From assembly GCF_003955715.1 (NCBI RefSeq), contig NZ_CP034463.1:4712001-4776000 (forward strand): a stretch of DNA of 64,000 nt, given 5' to 3'. Under the pieces are notes generated by a model that was given only the letters and a program-made list of their open reading frames with translations, did not search any database and was not told the origin of the DNA. The stretch is from Streptomyces aquilus (GTDB lineage: Bacteria; Actinomycetota; Actinomycetes; Streptomycetales; Streptomycetaceae). The translations under genes were made by a program, and so were the position numbers. This document shows positions 50,845-59,100 of this stretch, one piece after another (position 1 is the first letter of the stretch; each line of letters begins with the position of its first letter).

Positions 50845-52811
50845 GCGCGGAGCACGTCCCGGGAGCCTCCGGGGAACGGGCCATCGCGGCCGGTGAGTCG
50901 ATCGGCGTGGCGGTCAGCGGGGACAACGCGCGGGTCGTCGTGCTGCCGGCGGCCGCAGTGCACTGGGCGCGGACGGTCGAGGCGCCGACGGGGGCGGGGT
51001 TCCTGCCGGGGTCGGCGTCCGGGGTGTTCGTGGGCCGGGAGGACGAACTCGCGGAGCTGCGGGCGTTGTTGACCGGCGGTGGCACCGCTGCGGTGACGCA
51101 ACAGAGCGCGGTGCGAGCGATCCACGGGCTGGGCGGGGTGGGCAAGTCCACGCTGGCCTTGCAGTACGCGGCGCGGTACCGGGACGCGTACACGCTGGTG
51201 TGGTGGATCACCGCGGAGACGGCCGAGTCGATCGTCACGGGGCTGGGCGGGCTGGCCATGGCGTTGTGTCCGCAGTGGGCGGGGGCGGCGGGGCCGGACG
51301 AACGGGCCGCGTGGGCGTTGCTGTGGCTCCAGGAGCATGCGGGGTGGCTGCTGGTCTTCGACAACGTCGAGGATCCGGGGGTGTTGCGGCCGTACTTGGG
51401 GACCCTGCACCGGGGCCACCACCTGGCGACCAGCCGCAAGGCCACGGGCTGGCACGCGGTGGCGCCGTCGATGGCCCTGGGACTGCTGCCGTTGGACGAG
51501 GCCGTCGACCTGCTGACCCGGCTGGCGTTCCCCGGGCGGGCGCCGACGCGGGAGGAGTGGGCTGCGGCGACGGAGCTGGCGCGGGTGCTGGGGTGTCTGC
51601 CGCTGGCTCTGGAACAGGCGGGGGCGTACGTCTACGAGACCGGGACCGGGTTGGACGACTACCGGCGGTCGCTGGGGCTCGTGCTGGACGAGGTGAGCGA
51701 GGGGATCGACCCGGAGCGGACGATCGCGCGGATCTGGGACCAGACGCTGGGGGCGATCTCGGCGCGCGATCCGTTGGCGGTGCGGTTGTTGGAGGCGATG
51801 GCGTGGATGGCGCCGGATGACATTCCGCGGGGGTTGTTGGAGCCGCTGGCGCCGGACGTGGTGGCGTTGAACCGGGCGTTGGGGGTGTTGCACTCGTACA
51901 ACATGGTGGGGTTCAGCGGGCGCGCGTTCGTTGGCGTGCATCGGCTGGTGCAGGCGGTGTTGCGGGGGCGGTCGGTGGGGCGGCTGGATGCCGAACTCGT
52001 CCTGCAGCAGGGCGTGCCGCCCGTCGAGGAGGACGACGTGTACGCCGACCAGTGGGGGTTGATCCTCCCCCACATCGAGGCGCTCGCCGAGAACGCCCAG
52101 GCCCATGGCGCCCCGAGTGAGCAGATGGCCAACGCCTACTACGCTGCCGCCCAGTATCTGTTCCGCCACCAACGGGACGCCCAGACCGTCACCCTCCGTC
52201 GGCTGGTACTCGCCCAGAATGAACGGGACTACGGCGACGCCGACCTCATCACACGGGTCAACCGCAACAACCTCGCCAACGCTTGCGCCGACAGCGGCGA
52301 CACGGAACAGGCCGTCCGCCTCCTGGAAGTCACCCTCGCCCAGATGGAGGAGGAACTCGGCGACAGCCACCCCAACACCCTCACTGTCCGCTACAACCTC
52401 GCGGCCACCTACCTCGATGTCGGGAACCTGGAACAGGCTGTCTCCGTCCTGGAAGCCACCCTCGCCCAATATGTGCAGACCTTCGGAGACACTCACCTCG
52501 GCACGCTTGTCTGCCGCCAGAGCCTCGCCGAGGGATATGTCAAAACCGGTGACCTGGAGCGGGCCATGCCCCTCCTGGAAACCACCCTCGCCCAATGTGA
52601 GCAGACCCTCGGCAGCGCCCACTTCTCCACCATCGTCAGCCGCAACGACCTCGCCCTCGCCTACGTCGAAGTCGGAGATCTGGAACGGGCCGTCCCCCTC
52701 CTGGAAGCCGTCCTGACGCAATGCGAACAGTCCTTGGGAGACACGCACCCCAAAACCCAAGCCGCGCGCAGCAACCTCGTCTGGGTCCGCCAAGCCGCCC
52801 AGCTAGGCTGA
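50841..52811 (+). CDS. NB-ARC/STAND NTPase with TPR sensor and N-terminal signalling motif
   Basis: A 656-aa protein. Residues 10-28 are the motif SGERAIAAGESIGVAVSGD. An NB-ARC core follows: FVGREDELAELRALL, Walker A GLGGVGKSTLA (about 96-106), LLWLQEHAGWLLVFDNVED as Walker B, and LGCLPLALEQAGAY as the GLPL-like helix. A winged-helix and linker region is followed by about five TPR units (about residues 455-650) of the kind NNLANACADSGDTEQAVRLLE. The plan is motif-NTPase-sensor, as in NLR-like proteins. Translationally coupled to the upstream small protein. No metabolic role fits. Probably a cell-death or defence switch. Confidence 0.85.
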   Translation: MSAEHVPGASGERAIAAGESIGVAVSGDNARVVVLPAAAVHWARTVEAPTGAGFLPGSASGVFVGREDELAELRALLTGGGTAAVTQQSAVRAIHGLGGVGKSTLALQYAARYRDAYTLVWWITAETAESIVTGLGGLAMALCPQWAGAAGPDERAAWALLWLQEHAGWLLVFDNVEDPGVLRPYLGTLHRGHHLATSRKATGWHAVAPSMALGLLPLDEAVDLLTRLAFPGRAPTREEWAAATELARVLGCLPLALEQAGAYVYETGTGLDDYRRSLGLVLDEVSEGIDPERTIARIWDQTLGAISARDPLAVRLLEAMAWMAPDDIPRGLLEPLAPDVVALNRALGVLHSYNMVGFSGRAFVGVHRLVQAVLRGRSVGRLDAELVLQQGVPPVEEDDVYADQWGLILPHIEALAENAQAHGAPSEQMANAYYAAAQYLFRHQRDAQTVTLRRLVLAQNERDYGDADLITRVNRNNLANACADSGDTEQAVRLLEVTLAQMEEELGDSHPNTLTVRYNLAATYLDVGNLEQAVSVLEATLAQYVQTFGDTHLGTLVCRQSLAEGYVKTGDLERAMPLLETTLAQCEQTLGSAHFSTIVSRNDLALAYVEVGDLERAVPLLEAVLTQCEQSLGDTHPKTQAARSNLVWVRQAAQLG

Positions 52812-52815
52812 CCAA

Positions 52816-53162
52816 ATGCCCATCCCCCCACCACCCCCCTGGGCATAATCCCCGCCCTAGTCCGCTCCGCGTTCCTCATCGACGCCGTCTACGCCGACTC
52901 CAGCCGCGCCTTCCACATCACCCCCCAACAGGGCCAGCTCCTCTGCGGCCTCATGCCCCACCCTCAGGGCATGACCGAACTCACCGAGCAAGGCGCCGAA
53001 CTCGCCGCGGAGTTCTACGAGGAGACCTGCCGGCGTATCGACGCGCTGCCCGTCGGCCTCACCCCCGCCGAGCGCGACCGCCTCGTCGCGCTCCTCTCCC
53101 GCGTCGTCCTCGACAACAACAAGGTGCCGGAAGTGTTCAGCGAGCCAGCCCCGGCGCCGTAG
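52816..53162 (+). pseudogene. Decayed MarR-family regulator (internal deletion and frameshifted start)
   Basis: From about 52845 one frame reads LVRSAFLIDAVYADSSRAFH then ITPQQGQLLCGLMPHPQGMTEL, the first half of a MarR protein. It jumps straight to TEQGAELAAEFYEETCRRID and its C-terminal helix, ending at 53162. The recognition helix and wing, about 40 residues, are missing. The likely original start (ATG 52816, MPIPPPPP) is in another frame, separated within a C-run, and stops at TAA 52846-52848. It overlaps the 3' end of the convergent MFS gene by 26 nt. Confidence 0.75.
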
Positions 53163-54333
53163 CCGCCTCGGTGGCCGGCGTGCGAAGACCCGCCACCGCC
53201 AGCGCCAACGTCACCAGCACCGACGCCCCCGCCGTCATCGACATCGCCGCCGCCGGAGACGTCACCTGGGCCAGCGAACCGGCCAGCGCCGCGGCCACGC
53301 CCTGCATGGTGAGCATCCCGGCGGAGCGCAGTCCGAGGGCGTGGCCCGCCATGTCGTCGGGGGTGAGGGACATCAGCCGCTCCTGCTGGACCAGGCTCGC
53401 GGCGAACCCGACGTTGGAGAGGCAGACGGCCAGCGCGGCCACGGGCACCTCCGGCCGCAGCGCGAAGACCAGGTACGGCGTCGCCAGCAGCAGGAGCAGC
53501 GGGGTGGCCAGCCGGGGGCGCAGGGCGGGACGGACGAAACGGCCGACGACGACGTCACCGGCGAACATGCCCAGCGCTCCGGACGCGAACAGCACGCCGG
53601 CCGCGTCGGGGGCGTAGGAGACGTAGAGGGAGTCGCAGCCGACGACCAGGCCGTTGGGGATCCACAGGCCCAGGTAGGTGAGGCGGCGGGGGCGCGAGGA
53701 CCACAGAAGGGCGTTGGTGCGCCAGGTCGCCCGGACCGAGAGACGGCCCTTGGCGCGGGCCGGGCGGTCGGTCAGGCCCAGGCGGTAGCCCATGGCCTCG
53801 ACGGCGTACAGCGCCGCCGCGAGGAGCAGGCAGGTGCGCGGCGACAGGAGCGTCAGAAGCGCGCCGCCCGCCGCGAAGCCGAGGACCTGCATCAGCCCGG
53901 AGGCCATGTTGAACACCGAACGGCCCAGCACGAAGCCGTCCTTGGGGAGGATCTCGTTCAGCAGGCCCCCGGTCACCCCGCCGCCCAGCGAGGCGGTCAG
54001 CCCCTGCGCGAGGACCACCGGGAAGACCGCCCAGACCGGCAGCCCGGGCAGCGCCAGCACCGCCGTGAGGGCCGCGAAGACGAGGCCCATCGCGGCCAGC
54101 GTCGACCGGGGGCGCAGTCGGTCGGCACCCGAGAGCAGAAAGGTCGCGCCCAGCACCTGCGCGAGCTGCGGCCCGAACATGCTCAGCGCCGACAGCAGCG
54201 GCGACGCGGTGGCCCGGTAGACCAGCGTGGCGAGCGACAGTCCGCCGATCGTCAGGGCCGCGTTGAAGGCGAGGTAGGAGAGGAAGAAGGGGGTGAACTC
54301 CGGGGTGCGGAACAGGGTTCGGTAGCTGCGCAT
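53137..54333 (-). CDS. MFS transporter (12-TM)
   Basis: A 398-aa protein starting MRSYRTLFRTPEFTPFFLSYL. It has about 12 membrane segments with a TM2-3 loop of SGADRLRPRST in place of a strict motif A, and resembles actinobacterial efflux permeases. It is divergent from an ArsR-type regulator 66 nt away, probably its repressor. The C-terminus overlaps the MarR pseudogene. Confidence 0.88.
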   Translation of the reverse strand: MRSYRTLFRTPEFTPFFLSYLAFNAALTIGGLSLATLVYRATASPLLSALSMFGPQLAQVLGATFLLSGADRLRPRSTLAAMGLVFAALTAVLALPGLPVWAVFPVVLAQGLTASLGGGVTGGLLNEILPKDGFVLGRSVFNMASGLMQVLGFAAGGALLTLLSPRTCLLLAAALYAVEAMGYRLGLTDRPARAKGRLSVRATWRTNALLWSSRPRRLTYLGLWIPNGLVVGCDSLYVSYAPDAAGVLFASGALGMFAGDVVVGRFVRPALRPRLATPLLLLLATPYLVFALRPEVPVAALAVCLSNVGFAASLVQQERLMSLTPDDMAGHALGLRSAGMLTMQGVAAALAGSLAQVTSPAAAMSMTAGASVLVTLALAVAGLRTPATEAATAPGLAR

Positions 54334-54371
54334 GATCGGAGTCTGCGGACCGGTCGGCGTCGTGTTTATTG

Positions 54372-54389
54372 TTTCGCCGACACACGAAA
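54372..54389. promoter_or_regulatory. Inverted repeat in the MFS/ArsR divergent promoter
   Basis: TTTCG-N8-CGAAA lies 10 nt before the ArsR-type start and 39 nt from the MFS start. It sits next to an AT-rich GTTTATTG stretch that could be a -10 element. Confidence 0.5.
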
Positions 54390-54399
54390 GGTCGTGGGC

Positions 54400-55458
54400 A
54401 TGGGCTTATGGCAGATCGACACGGACACCCTCGCCCGCAGCCGGTTCGTGGTCTCGCCGTTCGCCGAGACCTTCGCGAGTCTGTGGCTGCTGCGCCGCGG
54501 GACCGCCGCCCATCCCGGTGAGGAGGCCTGGCTGCGGGCGCATCTGCCGGGCTATCGCGCGTTCCTCGCCGCCGACCCGGTGGCCGACGCCCTCGTGGAC
54601 GCCGCGCTGCGGTCCTGGATCGCCGACTTCATCTGCCCGACCCCGATCAGCGGGGAGACCTTCGAGGAGACGGTGGAACGGGTCCGTGAGGCCGCCCCCG
54701 ACTCCGCCCGCGCCAACCTGCGCGTCTCCCTCGCCGGCCCCCTCCCCGAGCTGCTGGAGCGGGACGACCTGCCCGAGCGGGCGACCGCGCTCCTCACCCA
54801 CGTCTGGGAGGAGACCGTACGGCCGTACTGGGACCGTCGGCGGCGTGTCCTGGAGGCCGACGTGGTCGCGCGGACCGCGCAGGTGAGCCAGGGCGGCTGG
54901 GCGGCCGTGCTGGACTCGCTGAAACCGTGGACGCGCTGGCTCGGGGAGAGCCGGTTCCAGGTCAACCTGCACGAGTATCCGCCGCGGGAGATCGCGTCCG
55001 GCGCCGAGCTGTCCTTCATCCCGGTGACGACGGGCAACGGCTGGGTGTCGTGGGAGGGGCGGGAGCGGTACGCCGTCGTCTACCCGTGTCTCGGGGTGCT
55101 CGCCGAGGACCACCGGCACCGGCCCGTCCCGGGCGGGCTCGGGGCGCTCGTCGGGGCCGCGCGGGCCGGGCTGCTGGTGCTGCTCGAAACGCCGATGAGC
55201 ACGACCCAGCTGGTCGCGGTGACCGGCCGCGCCCTCGGCTCCGTCGGCCGCCATCTGCGGGTGCTGCTGGACGCCGGGCTGGTGGAGCGGCGGCGGGCGG
55301 GACGGTCGGTGCTGTACGAGCGGACGGCGGCCGGGACCGTGCTCGTGGAGGCGTCTCGGAGCGAGGCGTCCCGGAGCGAGGCGTCCCGGAGCGAGGCGTC
55401 CCGGACGGAGGCCTCCCGCACCGGGGGCTCACGTCGGCCCGACACTTACCGGAGTTAG
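54400..55458 (+). CDS. ArsR-type regulator with DUF5937-like N-domain and TTA codon at position 3
   Basis: A 352-aa protein. The N-terminal 230 residues match the DUF5937 layout (RSRFVVSPFAETFASLWLL, RPYWDRRRRVLEADVVARTA). The C-terminal ArsR winged helix is LLVLLETPMSTTQLVAVTGRALGSVGRHLRVLLDAGLVERRRAG. The tail has five tandem 15-bp units (EASRS). Codon 3 is TTA (54406-54408), which in Streptomyces needs the bldA tRNA, so translation may be tied to development. It is divergent from an MFS gene, the likely target. Confidence 0.87.
   Translation: MGLWQIDTDTLARSRFVVSPFAETFASLWLLRRGTAAHPGEEAWLRAHLPGYRAFLAADPVADALVDAALRSWIADFICPTPISGETFEETVERVREAAPDSARANLRVSLAGPLPELLERDDLPERATALLTHVWEETVRPYWDRRRRVLEADVVARTAQVSQGGWAAVLDSLKPWTRWLGESRFQVNLHEYPPREIASGAELSFIPVTTGNGWVSWEGRERYAVVYPCLGVLAEDHRHRPVPGGLGALVGAARAGLLVLLETPMSTTQLVAVTGRALGSVGRHLRVLLDAGLVERRRAGRSVLYERTAAGTVLVEASRSEASRSEASRSEASRTEASRTGGSRRPDTYRS
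55348..55422 (+). repeat. 15-bp tandem repeat at the 3' end of the ArsR-type gene
   Basis: Five units of GAGGCGTCCCGGAGC with few changes, encoding EASRS repeats in a disordered tail. Confidence 0.85.
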
Positions 55459-55467
55459 CATCCGCTT

Positions 55468-55974
55468 ATGACGACTGCTGACAGCAACTCCCCCCTCTCC
55501 GTCGAGATCGGCACCCTCCAGGGCGGCGCCGCCGACCTCTCCCAGTACGCCGGCCAGGCCGTGCTGATCGTGAACGTGGCCTCCAAGTGCGGGCTGACCC
55601 CGCAGTACACGGGCCTGGAGAACCTCCAGAAGAGCTACGCCGACCAGGGCTTCACCGTCCTCGGCGTGCCCTGCAACCAGTTCATGGGCCAGGAGCCCGG
55701 CAGCGCCGAGGAGATCGCGGAGTTCTGCTCGGCGACGTACGGCGTGACCTTCCCGCTGACCGAGAAGGTCGAGGTGAACGGCGAGGGCCGGCACGCGCTC
55801 TACGAGCGGCTGGTCGACTTCGCCGACGCCGACGGGCACACCGGCGACATCCGCTGGAACTTCGAGAAGTTCCTCATCGGCCGCGACGGCACGGTCGTCG
55901 CCCGCTTCTCCCCGCAGACCGAGCCGGAGTCGGCGGAGCTCGTGGCCGCCGTGGAGGCCCAGCTGGCCCGTTGA
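55468..55974 (+). CDS. Glutathione peroxidase-like thiol peroxidase
   Basis: A 168-aa protein. The family motifs are NVASKCGLTPQYTGLE, with peroxidatic Cys (not Sec) at about residue 40, VLGVPCNQFMGQEPGS, with a second Cys, and RWNFEKFLIGRDG. In Streptomyces, which lacks glutathione, such enzymes probably use thioredoxin. It starts 9 nt after the ArsR-type gene stops, so it may be co-transcribed with it. Confidence 0.93.
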   Translation: MTTADSNSPLSVEIGTLQGGAADLSQYAGQAVLIVNVASKCGLTPQYTGLENLQKSYADQGFTVLGVPCNQFMGQEPGSAEEIAEFCSATYGVTFPLTEKVEVNGEGRHALYERLVDFADADGHTGDIRWNFEKFLIGRDGTVVARFSPQTEPESAELVAAVEAQLAR

Positions 55975-55998
55975 CCTTGCCCCTGGGGCAGGGAAGAG

Positions 55999-56039
55999 CC
56001 TCCCGTCACCGGGCGGAAAGACCCGTCCGGTGACGGAGG
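55999..56039. promoter_or_regulatory. Strong stem-loop overlapping the MerR gene leader
   Basis: CCTCCCGTCACCGG (55999-56012) pairs with CCGGTGACGGAGG (56027-56039). It may terminate glutathione peroxidase transcripts, act as a MerR dyad, or mask the ribosome site GGAGGACGAGG that precedes GTG 56054. Confidence 0.6.
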
Positions 56040-56053
56040 ACGAGGATGGTCCG

Positions 56054-56905
56054 GTGACTGACGACACCCTGCTCACCATCGGCGCGTTCGCCGCGCGGGC
56101 CCGCCTGTCGGCCAAGGCCCTGCGGCTCTACGACCGGCTCGGACTGCTGACCCCGGCGCATGTCGACGAGGTGAGCGGCTACCGCTACTACCGGGCCGGC
56201 CAGGTGGAACGCGCCCGGCTGGTGGCGCTGCTGCGGCAGCTCGACATGCCGCTCGCGCGGATCGCCGAGGTGGTCGAGGCGGGCGGGGTCGCGGGCGCGG
56301 ACGTGCTGGCCGCCTACTGGGCCGAGGTCGAGACCCGGCTCGCCGGGCAGCGGACGCTCGCCGAGTACCTCCGTGGACGACTGTCGGGGAGGAACTCCGA
56401 GATGTACGGGAAGTTCGTGGTGGAGACGGTGGAGCTGCCGGAGCAGGTGGTGATCACCGAGACACGGCATGTGCTGGCCGACGAGCTGCCGGCCTGGATC
56501 GGCGCCTCACTGGGCCGGCTGGAGGAGGGCGCGCGGGAGTGCGGGGGCGTGACCGCGGCCCCGTTCGTCCGCTACCACTCCGAGGTGTCCATGGAGAGCG
56601 ACGGGCCCGCCGAGTCCTGCGTGCCGGTCGCCGACGAGGCCGCCGCGCGGGCGTGGGCGGTGGCACAGGGCCGGGTGCGGGGGACGGAGGTCCGGGTCGA
56701 GCCGGCGCAGCGGTTCGCGTACACCCGGGTCACCAAGGCGCAGGTGGCCCATCCCCAGCTGATGGCGGCCTTCGAGGCCGTGGAGGAGTGGATCGCCGGG
56801 CAGGGCCTGGAACAGGCGGGGCCCTGCCGGGAGATCTACTTCGCGGACTGGGACGCGGCGGGGCCCGAGGACCCCGTCTGCGACGTCGCGTTCCCGGTCA
56901 AGTAG
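56054..56905 (+). CDS. MerR-family regulator with GyrI-like effector domain
   Basis: About 283 aa. The N-terminal MerR HTH reads LLTIGAFAARARLSAKALRLYDRLGLLTPAHVDEVSGYRYYR, a coiled-coil follows to about residue 115, and the C-terminal GyrI-like/BacR-type ligand domain ends in YFADWDAAGPEDPVCDVAFPV. Such regulators activate exporters on drug binding. GTG 56054 has GGAGGACGAGG at the right spacing; GTG 56030 would lie inside a strong hairpin. Confidence 0.9.
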   Translation: MTDDTLLTIGAFAARARLSAKALRLYDRLGLLTPAHVDEVSGYRYYRAGQVERARLVALLRQLDMPLARIAEVVEAGGVAGADVLAAYWAEVETRLAGQRTLAEYLRGRLSGRNSEMYGKFVVETVELPEQVVITETRHVLADELPAWIGASLGRLEEGARECGGVTAAPFVRYHSEVSMESDGPAESCVPVADEAAARAWAVAQGRVRGTEVRVEPAQRFAYTRVTKAQVAHPQLMAAFEAVEEWIAGQGLEQAGPCREIYFADWDAAGPEDPVCDVAFPVK

Positions 56906-56931
56906 GCAGGTGGGAAGACGGGCAGGCAGCC

Positions 56932-58878
56932 CTACTTCAGCTCGTCGGGGCAGGGCGTCCCGCGCGGCAGCTGATAGGGCGCCGCCAGCCGGTACGTCCC
57001 CGCCCTCGGCGCGATCAGCTCCGTCCACTTGTCGCCCTGGGCGTCCTCCTCGGTCTCCAGCAGGCAGCCGTTGACGTTGTCGTACGTCTTCGGCTCCCCG
57101 TCGGCCCGGTCCTTGGACGCCTCCGTCTCCTGCGGCGGCTTGAGGCTCTTGCCGTCGGCGTCGACGATGCTCAGCCACGGCGAGTACGGGATGCGGATGA
57201 GGATCCGGCCGGCCTTCTTCACCTGGAGGGTCATCTCGCCCTGCTCGGCGCGGTCCACGACCGCGTCGGGCTCGGCGAGCGGCGTCGGGTCGGTCACCTG
57301 GAACAGCTGCCAGTTGGCGTCGCCCCAGACCTGCTTCAGATACGGCATCCCCCGCTGGACGAGGTCCCGCTCCCGCTTCGCCCCGTCCCCGTCCGGCTCG
57401 TCCTTGGAGACGACCACGAAGTGCACGGCCCAGCGCTTGACCCACTCGTGGTAGTTCGCGGAGTTCAGGGTGTCGTCGTAGAAGAGCGGGTTGCGCTCCA
57501 TGTCGGCCTGGCGGTTCCAGCCGCGGGCGAGGTTGACGTACGGGGCGAGCGCGGACGCCTCCCGGTGGGAGCGGGCCGGCACGACCTCGACGCGGCCCTT
57601 CTCCGCGCCGACCTCCTGGAGCTCGTTGACGAGCGGGGCCAGCTCGCGGGCCCAGGAGGCGGCCGGGGTGGTGTTGAGGACGTCGTCGACGGACTTGAAG
57701 CCGACCCAGCCGCCGAATCCGGCGATGGCCACCACGATCGCGTACCACTTGCGGCTGCGCGGCACCGTGAACGGCAGCGCCGCCACCAGCACCGTCCCGG
57801 CGAACAGCATCGGCAGCCGGGAGATGTTCGACCCGATCTGCGAGCTGATCAGCCAGACCAGGACGACGGCGAGCGCGTACACCGCGGCCGTCAGCCGGAC
57901 CGTCTTCCACCCCTTGGGGACCACGAAGTAGACGATGGCGCCGTACAGGAACGGCAGGATCACCGAACCGAAGATCATCGGCTGGGTGCCGGAGAACGGG
58001 AACAGCCACGCCGACACCGCGACCACCACGGTCGGCGCGATGCCCAGCGCCCAGGCGCCGGGCCGCCGCTTCTGGAGGAACAGCGCGACCGCGACCAGCC
58101 CCACGAACAGACCCGCGACCGGCGAGGCCATCGTGGCGAGCGCGGCCAGCGGGGCGGCGCACAGCGCCTTCGCCCACCGCTTGAAGCGCCAGCGGTACGG
58201 CCAGCAGAACACGACCGCGACCGCGCCGAGCGCGAACATCGTGCCGAGACCGAAGGTCACGCGCCCGGAGACGGCGTTGCAGAAGAAGGCGACGACACCG
58301 GCGAGCGAGGCCCACAGCGGGTTCTTCACGGACCGGCTGCGCAGCAGGATCAGCGTGAGCAGCCCGGCCGAGACGGTGCCGGCAATCATCATCGTCGTAC
58401 GGACACCGAGGACGGACATCAGATACGGCGAGACGACGCTGTACGACACCGGGTGCATGCCGCCGTACCAGGCGAGGTTGTACGCCGAGTCCGGGTGCCG
58501 GCCGACGAACTCCGCCCAGGCGTCCTGGGCGGCGAGGTCGCCGCCGCTGTTGGCGAACACGAAGAACCACATGATGTGGAGCCCGCCGGACAGGGCGGTG
58601 AAGGAGAGCACGGGGTGCCGCAGGATCCGCTCACGCAGAGCGAGGAAGGCGGTGAGGAAGCGGGAGGGCACCGGGGACGCCTCAGGGGTGGCGGCGACCG
58701 GGGTGTCGGTGCTGCTCACGGCACTCTCGGTACTCTCGGTGTTCTTGGCGCCCTCGGTGCTCTTGGCGCTGTCTCTGCTCTTGGCGCTCTCTGTGCGCGG
58801 TGCGGGCACGCGTATTCGCGGGCTCATGTCCGAGCCCGGATCGGCGTCGTCTGCGCGTGTCGGCTCCGCAGTGGCCAC
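56932..58878 (-). CDS. Large polytopic membrane protein, GT-C-like
   Basis: A 648-aa protein with a GTG start. The N-terminal 70 residues are disordered and Thr/Ser/Glu-rich with SAKSTEGAKNTEST-like repeats. Then come about 12 membrane segments beginning HPVLSFTALSGGLHIMWFFVF, and an extracytoplasmic C-terminal domain of about 210 residues. The layout resembles GT39/GT-C glycosyltransferases: an early acidic loop GGDLAAQDAWAEFVGRHPDSAYNL lies after TM1. It may use a polyprenyl-phosphate sugar, but no clear catalytic motif proves it. Its stop is 26 nt after the convergent MerR gene. The next gene (D,D-carboxypeptidase) is upstream on the same strand. Confidence 0.8.
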   Translation of the reverse strand: MATAEPTRADDADPGSDMSPRIRVPAPRTESAKSRDSAKSTEGAKNTESTESAVSSTDTPVAATPEASPVPSRFLTAFLALRERILRHPVLSFTALSGGLHIMWFFVFANSGGDLAAQDAWAEFVGRHPDSAYNLAWYGGMHPVSYSVVSPYLMSVLGVRTTMMIAGTVSAGLLTLILLRSRSVKNPLWASLAGVVAFFCNAVSGRVTFGLGTMFALGAVAVVFCWPYRWRFKRWAKALCAAPLAALATMASPVAGLFVGLVAVALFLQKRRPGAWALGIAPTVVVAVSAWLFPFSGTQPMIFGSVILPFLYGAIVYFVVPKGWKTVRLTAAVYALAVVLVWLISSQIGSNISRLPMLFAGTVLVAALPFTVPRSRKWYAIVVAIAGFGGWVGFKSVDDVLNTTPAASWARELAPLVNELQEVGAEKGRVEVVPARSHREASALAPYVNLARGWNRQADMERNPLFYDDTLNSANYHEWVKRWAVHFVVVSKDEPDGDGAKRERDLVQRGMPYLKQVWGDANWQLFQVTDPTPLAEPDAVVDRAEQGEMTLQVKKAGRILIRIPYSPWLSIVDADGKSLKPPQETEASKDRADGEPKTYDNVNGCLLETEEDAQGDKWTELIAPRAGTYRLAAPYQLPRGTPCPDELK

Positions 58879-59049
58879 CTGAAGGCAACTCCCCGTGTCC
58901 CGTCTTCTTTTCCCGGCCGTGTGATGTTCCGGCCTCGTTCACGGTCGCGTTGTGCGCGACCGGCGACCTGCCCCGATTCGTGACGCTAGCACGCAGCCCG
59001 CCGCCGGGCCCCCGGGCGGGGGCGTCGGCGGCGGGACGCGGGGCGGTTC

Positions 59050-59100
59050 CTCGGCCCTCGCTCGGCCCTCGCTCGGCCTTCGATCGGCCTTCGATCAGCC
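59050..59100. repeat. 11-bp tandem repeat at the carboxypeptidase stop
   Basis: CTCGGCCCTCG, CTCGGCCCTCG, CTCGGCCTTCG, ATCGGCCTTCG and a partial ATCAGCC follow without a gap; the last unit includes the stop codon of the carboxypeptidase gene. The rest of 58879-59049 has no gene. Confidence 0.8.

Noticed and set aside
52816..52848. Tiny ORF MPIPPPPPWA after the STAND gene
   Set aside because: It is best explained as the frameshifted start of the decayed MarR gene, not a separate peptide gene.
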